Of a stretch of DNA of 39,699 nt, positions 7,669 to 14,841 are shown one piece after another (within the stretch, counting starts at the first letter, position 1; each line of letters starts with the position of its first letter). The DNA comes from Lentisphaeria bacterium (GTDB lineage Bacteria; Verrucomicrobiota; Lentisphaeria; Victivallales; Victivallaceae). The stretch covers positions 1 to 39,699 of the forward strand of contig JAFQLP010000033.1 in NCBI GenBank assembly GCA_017414565.1, read 5' to 3'. Under the pieces are notes generated by a model that did no database searches, was not told the origin of the DNA, and saw only the letters and a program-made list of their open reading frames with translations. A program made the position numbers and the translations under genes.

Positions 7669-8616
7669 ATGAAGATTTCGGTGGCAATGGCATTGTATCG
7701 GCCGGGAGATTTTCTGGAACCGCAACTGCGGAGCATCCTGACCCAGACCCGGCCGCCGGATGAGATCGTGCTGGGAGATGACGCCCCGGATGCGGTCAAT
7801 GCCGCACTGATCGATACATTGCAACGGGAATTCCCCGGCACCGAACTGCGTTACACCGCCAATCCGCGGACACTGGGGGTGTCGCTCAATTTCGCCTCTG
7901 TCATCGAACGGACCACCGGTGAACTTATTTTCCTCTCCGATCAGGATGATGTGTGGCTGCCGGAAAAAATCGAACTGCTCGCCGGTGCCGCCGGAGATGG
8001 TGGGGCTTTCTGCAACAGTACCGCGGTGGATGCCGGTTTGCGGCCGTTGGGTTATACCCACTGGAACACCCGGCAGTATGCGCCCATTCCCGATCCGGAG
8101 CATCAGTTTATTTCCTTTCTGCGGCGGGTGCCGGCGGCCGGGCACAATATGGTTTTCCATGCCCGCTGGAAGGAATTGCTGCTGCCGTTTCCCGGTTTGC
8201 GCGCCTGTCACGATTCGTGGATCGGTCTGATGATCGCCACCATCGCGGAATGGCACGCCGTGGACCGGGAACTGACCCTTTACCGGGTGCATGACAACAA
8301 TTTGTCCCATCCCCGGCGGCCGGGGGTGTCCGCCCAGCTGGCGGCACTGGCCGAATCCCGTTACAACAATTCGATCGAATGGACGATAGAACTGCTGTAT
8401 GCGGCACTTTTGCGCTGCGATGAACAGCGGATCACCGTTGATCCGCACCGGCGGGCCCTGCTGTTGGAACGGCTCCGGCACGCCCGTATCCGGGAATCTC
8501 TGCCGGATGCCGTATTGCCGAAGATCCTGACCATATCGCGGGAGCTTTTTTCCGGCCGTTACTCCCGGTGGGGACACGGTTGGCGCAATGCGGTCCAGGA
8601 CCTCCTGTTCCGCTGA
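7669..8616 (+). CDS. Glycosyltransferase family 2 protein
   Basis: 315 residues. The GT-A fold is plain: KISVAMALYRPGDFLEPQL at the start, QTRPPDEIVLGDDAPD (nucleotide-binding aspartate), GVSLNFASVIERTTGE and the metal-binding block FLSDQDDVWLPEKIEL near residue 90. This variant resembles RfbN/rhamnosyltransferase-type enzymes that build O-antigen or other surface glycans. There is no membrane segment, so it acts at the cytoplasmic face. The ATG at 7669 follows AGGAGG at 7647-7652, a rather long 16-base spacing. The 3' end is next to the tandem repeat at 8627-8749. Donor and acceptor are unknown. Confidence 0.88.
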   Translation: MKISVAMALYRPGDFLEPQLRSILTQTRPPDEIVLGDDAPDAVNAALIDTLQREFPGTELRYTANPRTLGVSLNFASVIERTTGELIFLSDQDDVWLPEKIELLAGAAGDGGAFCNSTAVDAGLRPLGYTHWNTRQYAPIPDPEHQFISFLRRVPAAGHNMVFHARWKELLLPFPGLRACHDSWIGLMIATIAEWHAVDRELTLYRVHDNNLSHPRRPGVSAQLAALAESRYNNSIEWTIELLYAALLRCDEQRITVDPHRRALLLERLRHARIRESLPDAVLPKILTISRELFSGRYSRWGHGWRNAVQDLLFR

Positions 8617-8626
8617 CCCGGGCTCG

Positions 8627-8749
8627 CTTTGACAGGGGCAGCCGGTTCAGGCCACCCTGTTCCGGTCCCGGTTTACTTTGACAGGGGCAGCCGGTTCAGG
8701 CCACCCTGTTCCGGTCCCGGTTTACTTTGACAGAGGCAGCCAGTTCAGG
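8627..8749. repeat. 49-bp tandem repeat, two perfect copies plus a partial third
   Basis: Copies start at 8627, 8676 and 8725 (period 49). The first two, 8627-8675 and 8676-8724, are identical. The third matches for about 25 bases with two changes and is the 3' end of the esterase gene (its NWLPLSK tail on the minus strand). A degenerate version of the other half of the unit (CCTGTTCCG) lies at the end of the glycosyltransferase gene around 8600-8620. The unit therefore looks like a copy of the junction between the two convergent genes. Each full copy holds the inverted repeat ACAGGG/CCCTGT but no T-run. Confidence 0.95.
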
Positions 8750-9504
8750 ATCTCCTGGATGTAGTGATCCCAGAATGCCCAGGAGTGACTGCCGGGACTT
8801 TCAACATAGGTGTAGTCGCAGACACCCAGTTTCTGCATGTGATCCCGGAATGCCGTGTTGGTGGTATAAAGGAAATCTTCGGTCCCGCAGGCGTGGAAGA
8901 TCCGCGGGCGTTCCGCCGCTGGACGCGCGGTCATGGCGGTGGCCAGGCGGAACAGATCGTCGTTTTCCGGGACCTCCCAGCCGCCGAAGAAACCGAGGGC
9001 CTCTTTTTCATTGCCCGCGTCCTTCATGCGCTGCAGAAAATCCCCGATATCCGTGACCGCCGACATGGCTCCGGCCGCGGCAAAAAGATCGGGACGGCGG
9101 AGTGCCAGCTTCAATGCCCCGTAACCGCCCATGGACAGACCGGCGGCAAAGGTGTCGGCACGGTCGGGGCTGGCCGGCAATGTGGCGTTGACGATGGCGG
9201 GCAGTTCTTCGCTGAGGAATGTCCAGTAACGGCCGCCGTGGCACATGTCGCAATAGAACGAGCGGTCGCCGTTAGGCATGATGATGATGACCTGTTTTTC
9301 CGCCGCGTAGCGTTCGATGGAGGTACGGCGGAGCCAGATCGTGTGGTCATCGCTGAGCCCGTGGAGAAGATACAGGACCGGGTACCGGGTTTTGCCGCCG
9401 GTGGAGCCGATGCCGATCTGATTCTGCACCCGCTGGGGAACAATGGCGTAAAACGCGCAGTTTTTGCCGAGGGCATCGGAAAAAAAGTGACAGTCGAGAA
9501 ACAT
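8722..9504 (-). CDS. Alpha/beta-hydrolase esterase (esterase D / FrmB-like)
   Basis: 260 residues. Features of the esterase D family are visible: YPVLYLLHGLSDDHTIW (oxyanion region), the nucleophile elbow GLSMGGYGAL, then ACGTEDFLY and PGSHSWAFWDHYI, which supply Asp and His of the triad. There is no signal peptide, so it is probably cytoplasmic. The substrate could be S-formylglutathione-like esters or acylated sugars; the sequence does not decide. The ATG at 9504 has GGAGG four bases upstream. It is the last gene of the grpE operon and its stop codon lies within the 49-bp repeat array. Confidence 0.88.
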   Translation of the reverse strand: MFLDCHFFSDALGKNCAFYAIVPQRVQNQIGIGSTGGKTRYPVLYLLHGLSDDHTIWLRRTSIERYAAEKQVIIIMPNGDRSFYCDMCHGGRYWTFLSEELPAIVNATLPASPDRADTFAAGLSMGGYGALKLALRRPDLFAAAGAMSAVTDIGDFLQRMKDAGNEKEALGFFGGWEVPENDDLFRLATAMTARPAAERPRIFHACGTEDFLYTTNTAFRDHMQKLGVCDYTYVESPGSHSWAFWDHYIQEILNWLPLSK

Positions 9505-9527
9505 ATTTACCTCCGTATTGGGTTGAT

Positions 9528-10229
9528 CTATGGAATCAGGTGCTGGCCGCAGTCCACCGGCAGGATCGCTCCGGTGATCGATGGATTCACCGTCATAAAA
9601 AAGACTGCTTCCGCCAATTCTTCCAGTCCGACGGGTCTCCGGAGCGGCAGCGTTGCAGTGGTTTTGGCCATAGTCCCGCCGGGGAGCCACGCCGGGGGCA
9701 GTACCGGGCCGGGAGCCACGCCGTTGATCCGGGTGGCCGGGGCGAATTCCAACGCCAGCGAAACGGTGGCCGCCGCCAGTTCCCGGCGGCTTTGCAGATA
9801 AAATGTTTCGTTCGCCGCGACCGGCCGGAGGACCGCCTGATCCAGCAGATTGACGGCCGCCATGCCGCCGGATGCCGCAAAATCCCGGATCAGACGGATC
9901 GGGGAATGGACATTGACCTGCTGACAGTACGCCTGAAAATCCGGGGTTTCTTCGCGGACATAACAGGAGGCGTTGTTGATCAGGTAATCCGGCTGCTCCG
10001 GCAGACCCGCCAGCAGCGCGGCGGCGGCTCCGGGATCGGCCAGATCCGCGGAGATCACCCGGTGTCCGGTGCCCGGCAGTTCCGCCGCCAGGGCTTCGGC
10101 TTCGGCCCGGGAGCGGTGGCAATGGATGATGAGCGCGGCCCCCGCCGCTGCGAAACGGCGGCAGATCGCCGCTCCGACCCGGCGCGCTCCGCCGGTCACC
10201 AATACCCGTTTGTCGGCAACTGTATCCAT
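9528..10229 (-). CDS. SDR-family reductase, FolM/pteridine reductase-like
   Basis: 233 residues. The Rossmann start is RVLVTGGARRVGAAICRRF, and the segment DYLINNASCYV matches the NNAS motif of pteridine reductases and FolM. The expected catalytic aspartate is in NLLDQAVLRPV and the tyrosine in ETFYLQSRREL. Four residues after the tyrosine there is arginine in place of the conserved lysine (YxxxK becomes YxxxR). The C-terminus has GVAPGPVLPP and ITGAILPVDCGQ, typical of the family. A role in reducing dihydropterin or dihydrofolate is possible but unproven. It ends in TAG and lies 23 bases upstream of the esterase. Confidence 0.78.
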   Translation of the reverse strand: MDTVADKRVLVTGGARRVGAAICRRFAAAGAALIIHCHRSRAEAEALAAELPGTGHRVISADLADPGAAAALLAGLPEQPDYLINNASCYVREETPDFQAYCQQVNVHSPIRLIRDFAASGGMAAVNLLDQAVLRPVAANETFYLQSRRELAAATVSLALEFAPATRINGVAPGPVLPPAWLPGGTMAKTTATLPLRRPVGLEELAEAVFFMTVNPSITGAILPVDCGQHLIP

Positions 10230-10236
10230 AACCGGA

Positions 10237-10701
10237 TCAGCCGCGGCGCATGGCGCGGCGGGTTTCGAGTTCATCCTGACGGGCGCGCATGGCTTCGCGT
10301 TTGTCACCGTGCGTTTTGCCGTGACAATAGGCGATCTCGACTTTGACCAGACCATTTTTGAAATACATCTGGAGCGGAACCACGGTGCCGCCTTTTTCCT
10401 TGACGGTCTGGGCCAGTTTCCGGATCTCGGCGGCATGAAGCAACAGTTTGCGCTGCTGTTTGGGATTGTGGTTGTAGATGTTGCCGAAAGCGTAGGTGGC
10501 GATGTGGACATTCTGGAGCCAGGCTTCGCCATTTTCCAGCCGCACATAAGAGTCGGTCAGGGTGACGGCCCGTTCCCGGCAGCTTTTGACCTCGGTCCCC
10601 ACCAGTTTGATACCGGCCTCATAACGGTCGTGTACCAGGTAGTCGTGAAAGGCTTTTTTATTGGTGGCGATCACCGGATTGTTGGGGGCTTTGCGCGGCA
10701 C
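10237..10701 (-). CDS. smpB: SsrA-binding protein SmpB
   Basis: 154 residues, typical for SmpB, which binds tmRNA and brings it to stalled ribosomes. Diagnostic parts are KKAFHDYLVHDRYEAGIKL, GTEVKSCRERAVTLTDSYV, YNHNPKQQRKLLLH and the C-terminal GKTHGDKREAMRAR tail that fills the empty mRNA channel. The start is a GTG at 10701 preceded by AGGTGA. The ssrA gene itself is not in the window. It sits 7 bases after dnaJ and 7 before the reductase gene, all on the minus strand. Confidence 0.96.
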   Translation of the reverse strand: MPRKAPNNPVIATNKKAFHDYLVHDRYEAGIKLVGTEVKSCRERAVTLTDSYVRLENGEAWLQNVHIATYAFGNIYNHNPKQQRKLLLHAAEIRKLAQTVKEKGGTVVPLQMYFKNGLVKVEIAYCHGKTHGDKREAMRARQDELETRRAMRRG

Positions 10702-10708
10702 ACTTCAC

Positions 10709-11860
10709 CTACTCTTCCCGCAGGAATTTTTTGGCGCGCTGTTCAAATTCAGCACGGCGGGGGGTGTTCTTTTCCGACATCGAGGCCGCCAGTTCCTCCA
10801 GCAGTTTTTTCTGTGCCGCATTGAGGTTGCGCGGGGTTTCGACCACGGTGATGATGTAAAGATCACCGCGCTGGCCGCCCTGGAGCGAGGGAACACCTTT
10901 GCCCTTCAAACGGAGCCGGTCGCCACTCTGGGTACCTTCCGGAATTTTCATTTTGGCTGCCCCGGAAACCGTTGGTGCCAGCACGACCCCGCCCAGTGCC
11001 GCCACCGTGAAGGGGACCGGCAGTTCGCAGATCAGATCGCTGCCGCGCCGGGTGAATACCTGGTGCGGACGGACATGGATGATAACATAGAGATCCCCGG
11101 CCGGGCCGCCATGCTGACCGGCTTCGCCTTCGCCGGTGACCCGGAGTTTGGAGCCGGTATCCACACCCGGACGGATGTGCAGCTGCAGCGTGCGGGTGAC
11201 TTGCACCCGGCCGGTCCCCTGACAGCTCAAACACGGTTTGTCGATGGTTTCGCCCGCCCCGTGGCAGACCGGACACGGCTGCCGCACCGAGAAAAATCCG
11301 GCCGAAGCCGTCACCTGACCGGCACCGCCGCAGCGGGCACAGCGTTTTTTGCCGGAACCGGGGGCCGCCCCGGAACCGTGACAGTGCTGACAGGTATCGA
11401 GTTTGGGAATGGTGATCTTGCGGTCGGCACCGAACACGGCTTCTTCCAGTTCGATCTCCAGATCGTAACGCAGATCGGACCCGGCCTGGGCACCGCCCGC
11501 GCCGCCGCCGCGGCCGCCGCCGAAGAATTCTTCAAAAATACTGCCGCCGCCGCGGTCGCCGCCGAAAATCTGGCTGAAAAGATCCATCGGGTCCTGGAAT
11601 CCGGCCCCGCCGCCGAAGGGATTGCGTCCCGCGGCACCGGAGAACGCATCCGGCCCGAACTGGTCGTAACGGGCGCGCTTTTCCGGATCGCTCAAGACCT
11701 CGTAGGCCTGGGAGATCGACTTGAATTTTTCTTCGGCTTCTTTGTTTCCCGGATTTTTGTCCGGATGATACTTGATCGCCAGTTTGCGGTAGGCTTTTTT
11801 CAGTTCTTCCGGCGTAGCAGTGCGGGAAACACCGAGCAGTTCGTAGTAATCGGTTGCCAT
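10709..11860 (-). CDS. dnaJ: Chaperone protein DnaJ
   Basis: 383 residues, a full type I DnaJ. The J domain ([19 protein letters not shown]) has the HPD motif in [11 protein letters not shown] glycine-rich linker follows ([14 protein letters not shown], then [10 protein letters not shown]). Four zinc-binding CxxCxGxG repeats come next ([32 protein letters not shown]). The substrate-binding domains end the protein. The start at 11860 is set by the family N-terminus; in-frame codons further up are inside grpE. It overlaps nothing and is separated from grpE by 2 bases. The stop is TAG. dnaK is not adjacent. Confidence 0.97.
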   Translation of the reverse strand: MATDYYELLGVSRTATPEELKKAYRKLAIKYHPDKNPGNKEAEEKFKSISQAYEVLSDPEKRARYDQFGPDAFSGAAGRNPFGGGAGFQDPMDLFSQIFGGDRGGGSIFEEFFGGGRGGGAGGAQAGSDLRYDLEIELEEAVFGADRKITIPKLDTCQHCHGSGAAPGSGKKRCARCGGAGQVTASAGFFSVRQPCPVCHGAGETIDKPCLSCQGTGRVQVTRTLQLHIRPGVDTGSKLRVTGEGEAGQHGGPAGDLYVIIHVRPHQVFTRRGSDLICELPVPFTVAALGGVVLAPTVSGAAKMKIPEGTQSGDRLRLKGKGVPSLQGGQRGDLYIITVVETPRNLNAAQKKLLEELAASMSEKNTPRRAEFEQRAKKFLREE

Positions 11861-11862
11861 AA

Positions 11863-12498
11863 TTATTGATCCGCCTTCTGTTCTTCCGCCGCCGGAGCAC
11901 CGGTGGAAACGACCACCTTGGCGGCCCGGAGCCATGTTTCACCCATCCGGTAGGCGGGGCTCCATTCCCGGATCACGGAACCTTCGGGAATGGTTTCCGA
12001 GGCTTCCTGCGCCACGGCTTCCTGCCAGGTGGGGTCAAAGGGTTTGCCGACGCTTTCGACCGGGCTCACACCGAGGTCGTCGAATGCCTTGCGGTATTCG
12101 CCGATGATCATGGTGATGCCCTGACGGATCGCTTCGATGTTGTCCGACTGATGGGCCGCGGTATCCGCCATGTTCAGGAAATCGAAGACCCGCAGAAACG
12201 GGTCGAGCGTGGTGGTGATACCCAGTTTCCGGGCATCCGCCAGTTCGCGGACCGTACGTTTGCGGTAATTCTGGTAATCGGCCTGGAGGTACAGCAGTTT
12301 TTCTTTGGTTTCGGCCAGTTCCTGCTCCAGCTGCTCCTGCGGCGAAAGCGAGGGATTTTCCGGCTGGGGGGCGACGGCGGCGGGATCGGCTTCGGTGGCG
12401 TTTTCCCACTGGGTTTCGGCCGTTTCCTGAACCGGGGCGGTATTTTCCTGCGGCATGGTTTCCGCGGATTCGTTATCGTTATGTTTTTTCTTTTTCAT
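11863..12498 (-). CDS. grpE: Nucleotide exchange factor GrpE
   Basis: 211 residues. A disordered acidic N-terminus (residues 1-60) precedes the long coiled-coil helix ([23 protein letters not shown] in part, then [15 protein letters not shown]). The beta-wing domain ends the protein ([35 protein letters not shown]). GrpE releases ADP from DnaK and senses heat. The ATG at 12498 has AGGAG 8 bases upstream; a TTG directly before it is less likely. It heads the operon grpE-dnaJ-smpB-reductase-esterase. Confidence 0.95.
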   Translation of the reverse strand: MKKKKHNDNESAETMPQENTAPVQETAETQWENATEADPAAVAPQPENPSLSPQEQLEQELAETKEKLLYLQADYQNYRKRTVRELADARKLGITTTLDPFLRVFDFLNMADTAAHQSDNIEAIRQGITMIIGEYRKAFDDLGVSPVESVGKPFDPTWQEAVAQEASETIPEGSVIREWSPAYRMGETWLRAAKVVVSTGAPAAEEQKADQ

Positions 12499-12610
12499 CA
12501 ATCCATCTCCTGATTCCTGCCCGGCAGTTGTCCCGCGCGGCCGGAAATTGCCTTTTTCCGGCTTTCCGGGGGGTGGAAAACAAAATGCGGGGTCTCTGCG
12601 GGGTATTTAT

Positions 12611-12639
12611 AATATAACACAGTTCGGTCCGAATGCCAA
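12611..12639 (-). promoter_or_regulatory. Promoter of the grpE-dnaJ operon
   Basis: On the minus strand TTGGCA (12639-12634) and TATATT (12616-12611) are 17 bases apart, a near-consensus sigma-70 site, roughly 105 bases upstream of grpE. I see no CIRCE inverted repeat (TTAGCACTC-N9-GAGTGCTAA) in this gap, so HrcA control is not evident. Confidence 0.65.
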
Positions 12640-12645
12640 CCGGAT

Positions 12646-12674
12646 TTGACAAAATATGTCTGTCATGGTATCTT
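12646..12674 (+). promoter_or_regulatory. Promoter of the barrel-protein gene
   Basis: A consensus TTGACA (12646-12651) and TATCTT (12669-12674) are 17 bases apart, about 45 bases before the ATG at 12726. It is back to back with the grpE promoter, with only 6 bases between the two -35 boxes, so a factor binding here could affect both. Confidence 0.65.
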
Positions 12675-12725
12675 GTGGAGATGGATGGGGACAACCGGAA
12701 AATTTTGACACAGGAGTCGGGTATC

Positions 12726-13550
12726 ATGAAAGAAGAGGTCTTTGGTCGGAGTCCGCTGCAATGGGGATTTTCCACGCTGGGCTGTCCGGAACGGTCATTG
12801 CCGGAAGCCGTTTCGCTGGCGGATGAATTCGGTATCCGCTTTGTGGAGATCCGCGCGCTTTCCGGGTCGGTGAAATTACAGGAAACACTGGTGGCACCGG
12901 AAAACCGGGCGGCTCTGGAACGATTGACCGCCGCGGGCCGGGTGCTGGTGGTGGGCAGTTCGTTCCGGCTGGCGGCGGATCAGACGGATGTGCGCGAAGA
13001 AATGAGCCGGCAGGCCAGGATCGCGGATTCATTCGGGATCGACTACATCCGGGTCTTCGGCGGCTGTTCGATCGACGATCCGGTGGAAAAAATCTTGCCG
13101 GTGGTGCGGGACAATCTGCAGTGGTTCCAATCGCTCGGACTCAAGAAAACACGGATCGCGCTGGAGACCCACGACGGGCTGGCATCGGCGGCACGGTGTG
13201 CCGGGCTTTTTGATGCGCTGGGCGAAGCGGTCCCGGTGATCTGGGATGCGCATCACACCTGGCGGTTCGCCCATGAATCCATGAAAGACGCCTGTTCCCT
13301 GCTGAAAGATGCCATGGTCGATGTGCATTTCAAAGACAGCGTTTTCCCGGCCGGAGCGGAAAAGATCCGCAGCGAATCACCGGGTGACGGGGATGTGCCG
13401 CTGGAGGAATTGTTCCGGCTGTTGGCCGAGGTGAAATTCACCGGTCCGGTAACACTGGAACACGAAAAAATGTGGCACCCGTATCTGCCGGAACTGCCGG
13501 TGGCACTGGAGGCGACTGCGGCGATCGTGCGGCGCACATTCGGCCTGTAA
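12726..13550 (+). CDS. Sugar phosphate isomerase/epimerase-like TIM-barrel protein
   Basis: 274 residues. It is of the xylose-isomerase-like (AP endonuclease family 2) barrel type: WGFSTLGCPERSLPEAVSLA at the start, FGIRFVEIRAL, FGIDYIRVFGG, the metal-ligand strands IALETHDGLAS and VIWDAHHTW, then VDVHFKDSVF and VTLEHEKMWHP. The Glu/Asp/His ligands at strand ends suggest a divalent-metal isomerase or epimerase acting on a sugar. The start at 12726 has AGGAG nine bases upstream and lies downstream of the promoter at 12646-12674. The exact substrate is unknown. Confidence 0.8.
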   Translation: MKEEVFGRSPLQWGFSTLGCPERSLPEAVSLADEFGIRFVEIRALSGSVKLQETLVAPENRAALERLTAAGRVLVVGSSFRLAADQTDVREEMSRQARIADSFGIDYIRVFGGCSIDDPVEKILPVVRDNLQWFQSLGLKKTRIALETHDGLASAARCAGLFDALGEAVPVIWDAHHTWRFAHESMKDACSLLKDAMVDVHFKDSVFPAGAEKIRSESPGDGDVPLEELFRLLAEVKFTGPVTLEHEKMWHPYLPELPVALEATAAIVRRTFGL

Positions 13551-13558
13551 AACGCGGG

Positions 13559-13867
13559 TCAGTCCAGCAGCGCGCCCTGCAGGTAACGGGCAATGGCGTT
13601 TTCGGCATTGCCCCTGACATTGCCCAGAAAATTGACACCGCAATCGAAGAGCGCGCGTTTTTCGCTGATATCGAGCCGCCCGCAGAGCAGCATTTCCACC
13701 CCGATATCGTAGAGATGGCGGGCCCGGGTGCGGTCCTGACGGTCGGCGGCCGGAGCCAGCGCGCGGGAAACGACCCGTCCGGATCTGACGTCAAAAAGCG
13801 CGTATTCTTCCGCGTGGACAAATTCGCCGGCGATCTCGCCGCCGGTACAGGCAACAGCGATCAGCAT
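13559..13867 (-). CDS. NifX/NifB-like (FeMo-cofactor-binding domain) protein
   Basis: 102 residues, a single domain. It opens MLIAVACTGGEIAGEF and continues VHAEEYALFDVRSGRV, the pattern of the NifX/NafY domain. Later GVEMLLCGRLDISEKRALFD corresponds to the glycine-rich strand-helix of that fold. Stand-alone members occur widely in anaerobes that do not fix nitrogen, with unknown function, possibly iron-sulfur or metal-cluster handling. The start at 13867 follows a GGAAAGG. It is convergent with the barrel gene, with 8 bases between the stops and no terminator visible. Confidence 0.75.
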   Translation of the reverse strand: MLIAVACTGGEIAGEFVHAEEYALFDVRSGRVVSRALAPAADRQDRTRARHLYDIGVEMLLCGRLDISEKRALFDCGVNFLGNVRGNAENAIARYLQGALLD

Positions 13868-13911
13868 GATTTCATTCCTTTCCGGTGCCGATTGAGTGAT
13901 TGCGACCGCAA

Positions 13912-13941
13912 AATATAGCCTGAAAGCCGGTTTTTTGCCAG
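13912..13941 (-). promoter_or_regulatory. Possible promoter of the NifX-like gene
   Basis: On the minus strand there is a good -10, TATATT (13917-13912), about 44 bases from the start. A weak -35-like CTGGCA is about 18 bases further up. Weak evidence. Confidence 0.3.
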
Positions 13942-14043
13942 TTGCCGGATGACAGAATGCAAAAAAAAGCACAATCCGGTTCGACAGCCGCTTGAATCGG
14001 TGCTATGGTATGATGGTGGGACCTGAACAGGGATGAAACAGAA

Positions 14044-14841
14044 ATGAACGAAATTTTTCTTGACCGGGGATTTGCGGCGGCATGGCAGGGGCGTGACCCT
14101 TTTGAGGCCGCCTTCGCGCTTTCCGGCGAGGAATTCCGGCATGTCAAAAGCCGCCGGACTTTCCGCGTGGAAATGGATGGGCAGGGATGCTTTGTCAAAC
14201 TGCACCGGGGGATCGGCTGGCGCGAAATATTCAAAGACCTGCTGCAGGGCAAACGCCCGGTCCTGGGGGCTTCCAACGAATACCGGGCCATCCGCCGGCT
14301 GGATGAATTGAATGTGCCGACCATGTTGCCGCGGGCATACGGCAGCCGGGGGTGGAATCCCGCCCGGATCCAGTCATTTCTGGTCACGGCGGAACTGGCC
14401 GGTATGGTCAGTCTGGAGGATCATTGCCGGGATTGGCGGACCGCGCCGCCGCCGGTGACGGAGCGCGTGGCCCTGACCTGCCGGTTGGCCCGGATGTTGC
14501 GGCGGATGCACCGCGGCGGCGTCAATCACCGGGATTGTTATCTCTGTCATTTTCTGCTCCGGCAGGGCGAAAAACCGGAATTGCATGTGATCGATCTTCA
14601 CCGGGCGCAGATCCGGCGGCGGACACCCCGGCGTTATCTGATCAAGGACCTGGCGGGGATCTGGTTTTCCGCCATGGATACCGGGATGACACGGCGGGAT
14701 CAACTACGGTTCATCCGGGTTTATGAAGCGAAAAAATTTTCGCAATTGTCGCCGGAACGGCAATATTTCTGGCAATGTGTTGACCGGACCGCCCGCAAGT
14801 TGTACCGGCGCGTCCACGGGCGGCAGCCGGAGTTCGTATGA
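14044..14841 (+). CDS. WaaP/RfaP-like lipopolysaccharide kinase
   Basis: 265 residues. Members phosphorylate a heptose or Kdo of the LPS inner core in the cytoplasm with ATP. The kinase-like motifs are GGVNHRDCYLCHFLL near residue 160 (catalytic aspartate and the HRDCYLCH signature of WaaP) and HVIDLHRAQIRRR near residue 185 (metal-binding aspartate). The ATP lysine is in GQGCFVKLHRG. The ATG at 14044 follows CAGGGATG. It overlaps the cls start by four bases (ATGA), so both envelope genes form one unit. Exact acceptor unknown. Confidence 0.87.
   Translation: MNEIFLDRGFAAAWQGRDPFEAAFALSGEEFRHVKSRRTFRVEMDGQGCFVKLHRGIGWREIFKDLLQGKRPVLGASNEYRAIRRLDELNVPTMLPRAYGSRGWNPARIQSFLVTAELAGMVSLEDHCRDWRTAPPPVTERVALTCRLARMLRRMHRGGVNHRDCYLCHFLLRQGEKPELHVIDLHRAQIRRRTPRRYLIKDLAGIWFSAMDTGMTRRDQLRFIRVYEAKKFSQLSPERQYFWQCVDRTARKLYRRVHGRQPEFV

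Noticed and set aside
8627-8749. CRISPR array
   Set aside because: The 49-base units are directly adjacent without spacers, and no cas gene is present.
9505-10122. In-frame upstream extension of the esterase (to a 466-residue protein)
   Set aside because: The extension lies in the FolM-like gene in another frame and the esterase has its own GGAGG and ATG at 9504.
12499-12725. CIRCE element upstream of grpE
   Set aside because: No TTAGCACTC/GAGTGCTAA type inverted repeat is visible in the gap.
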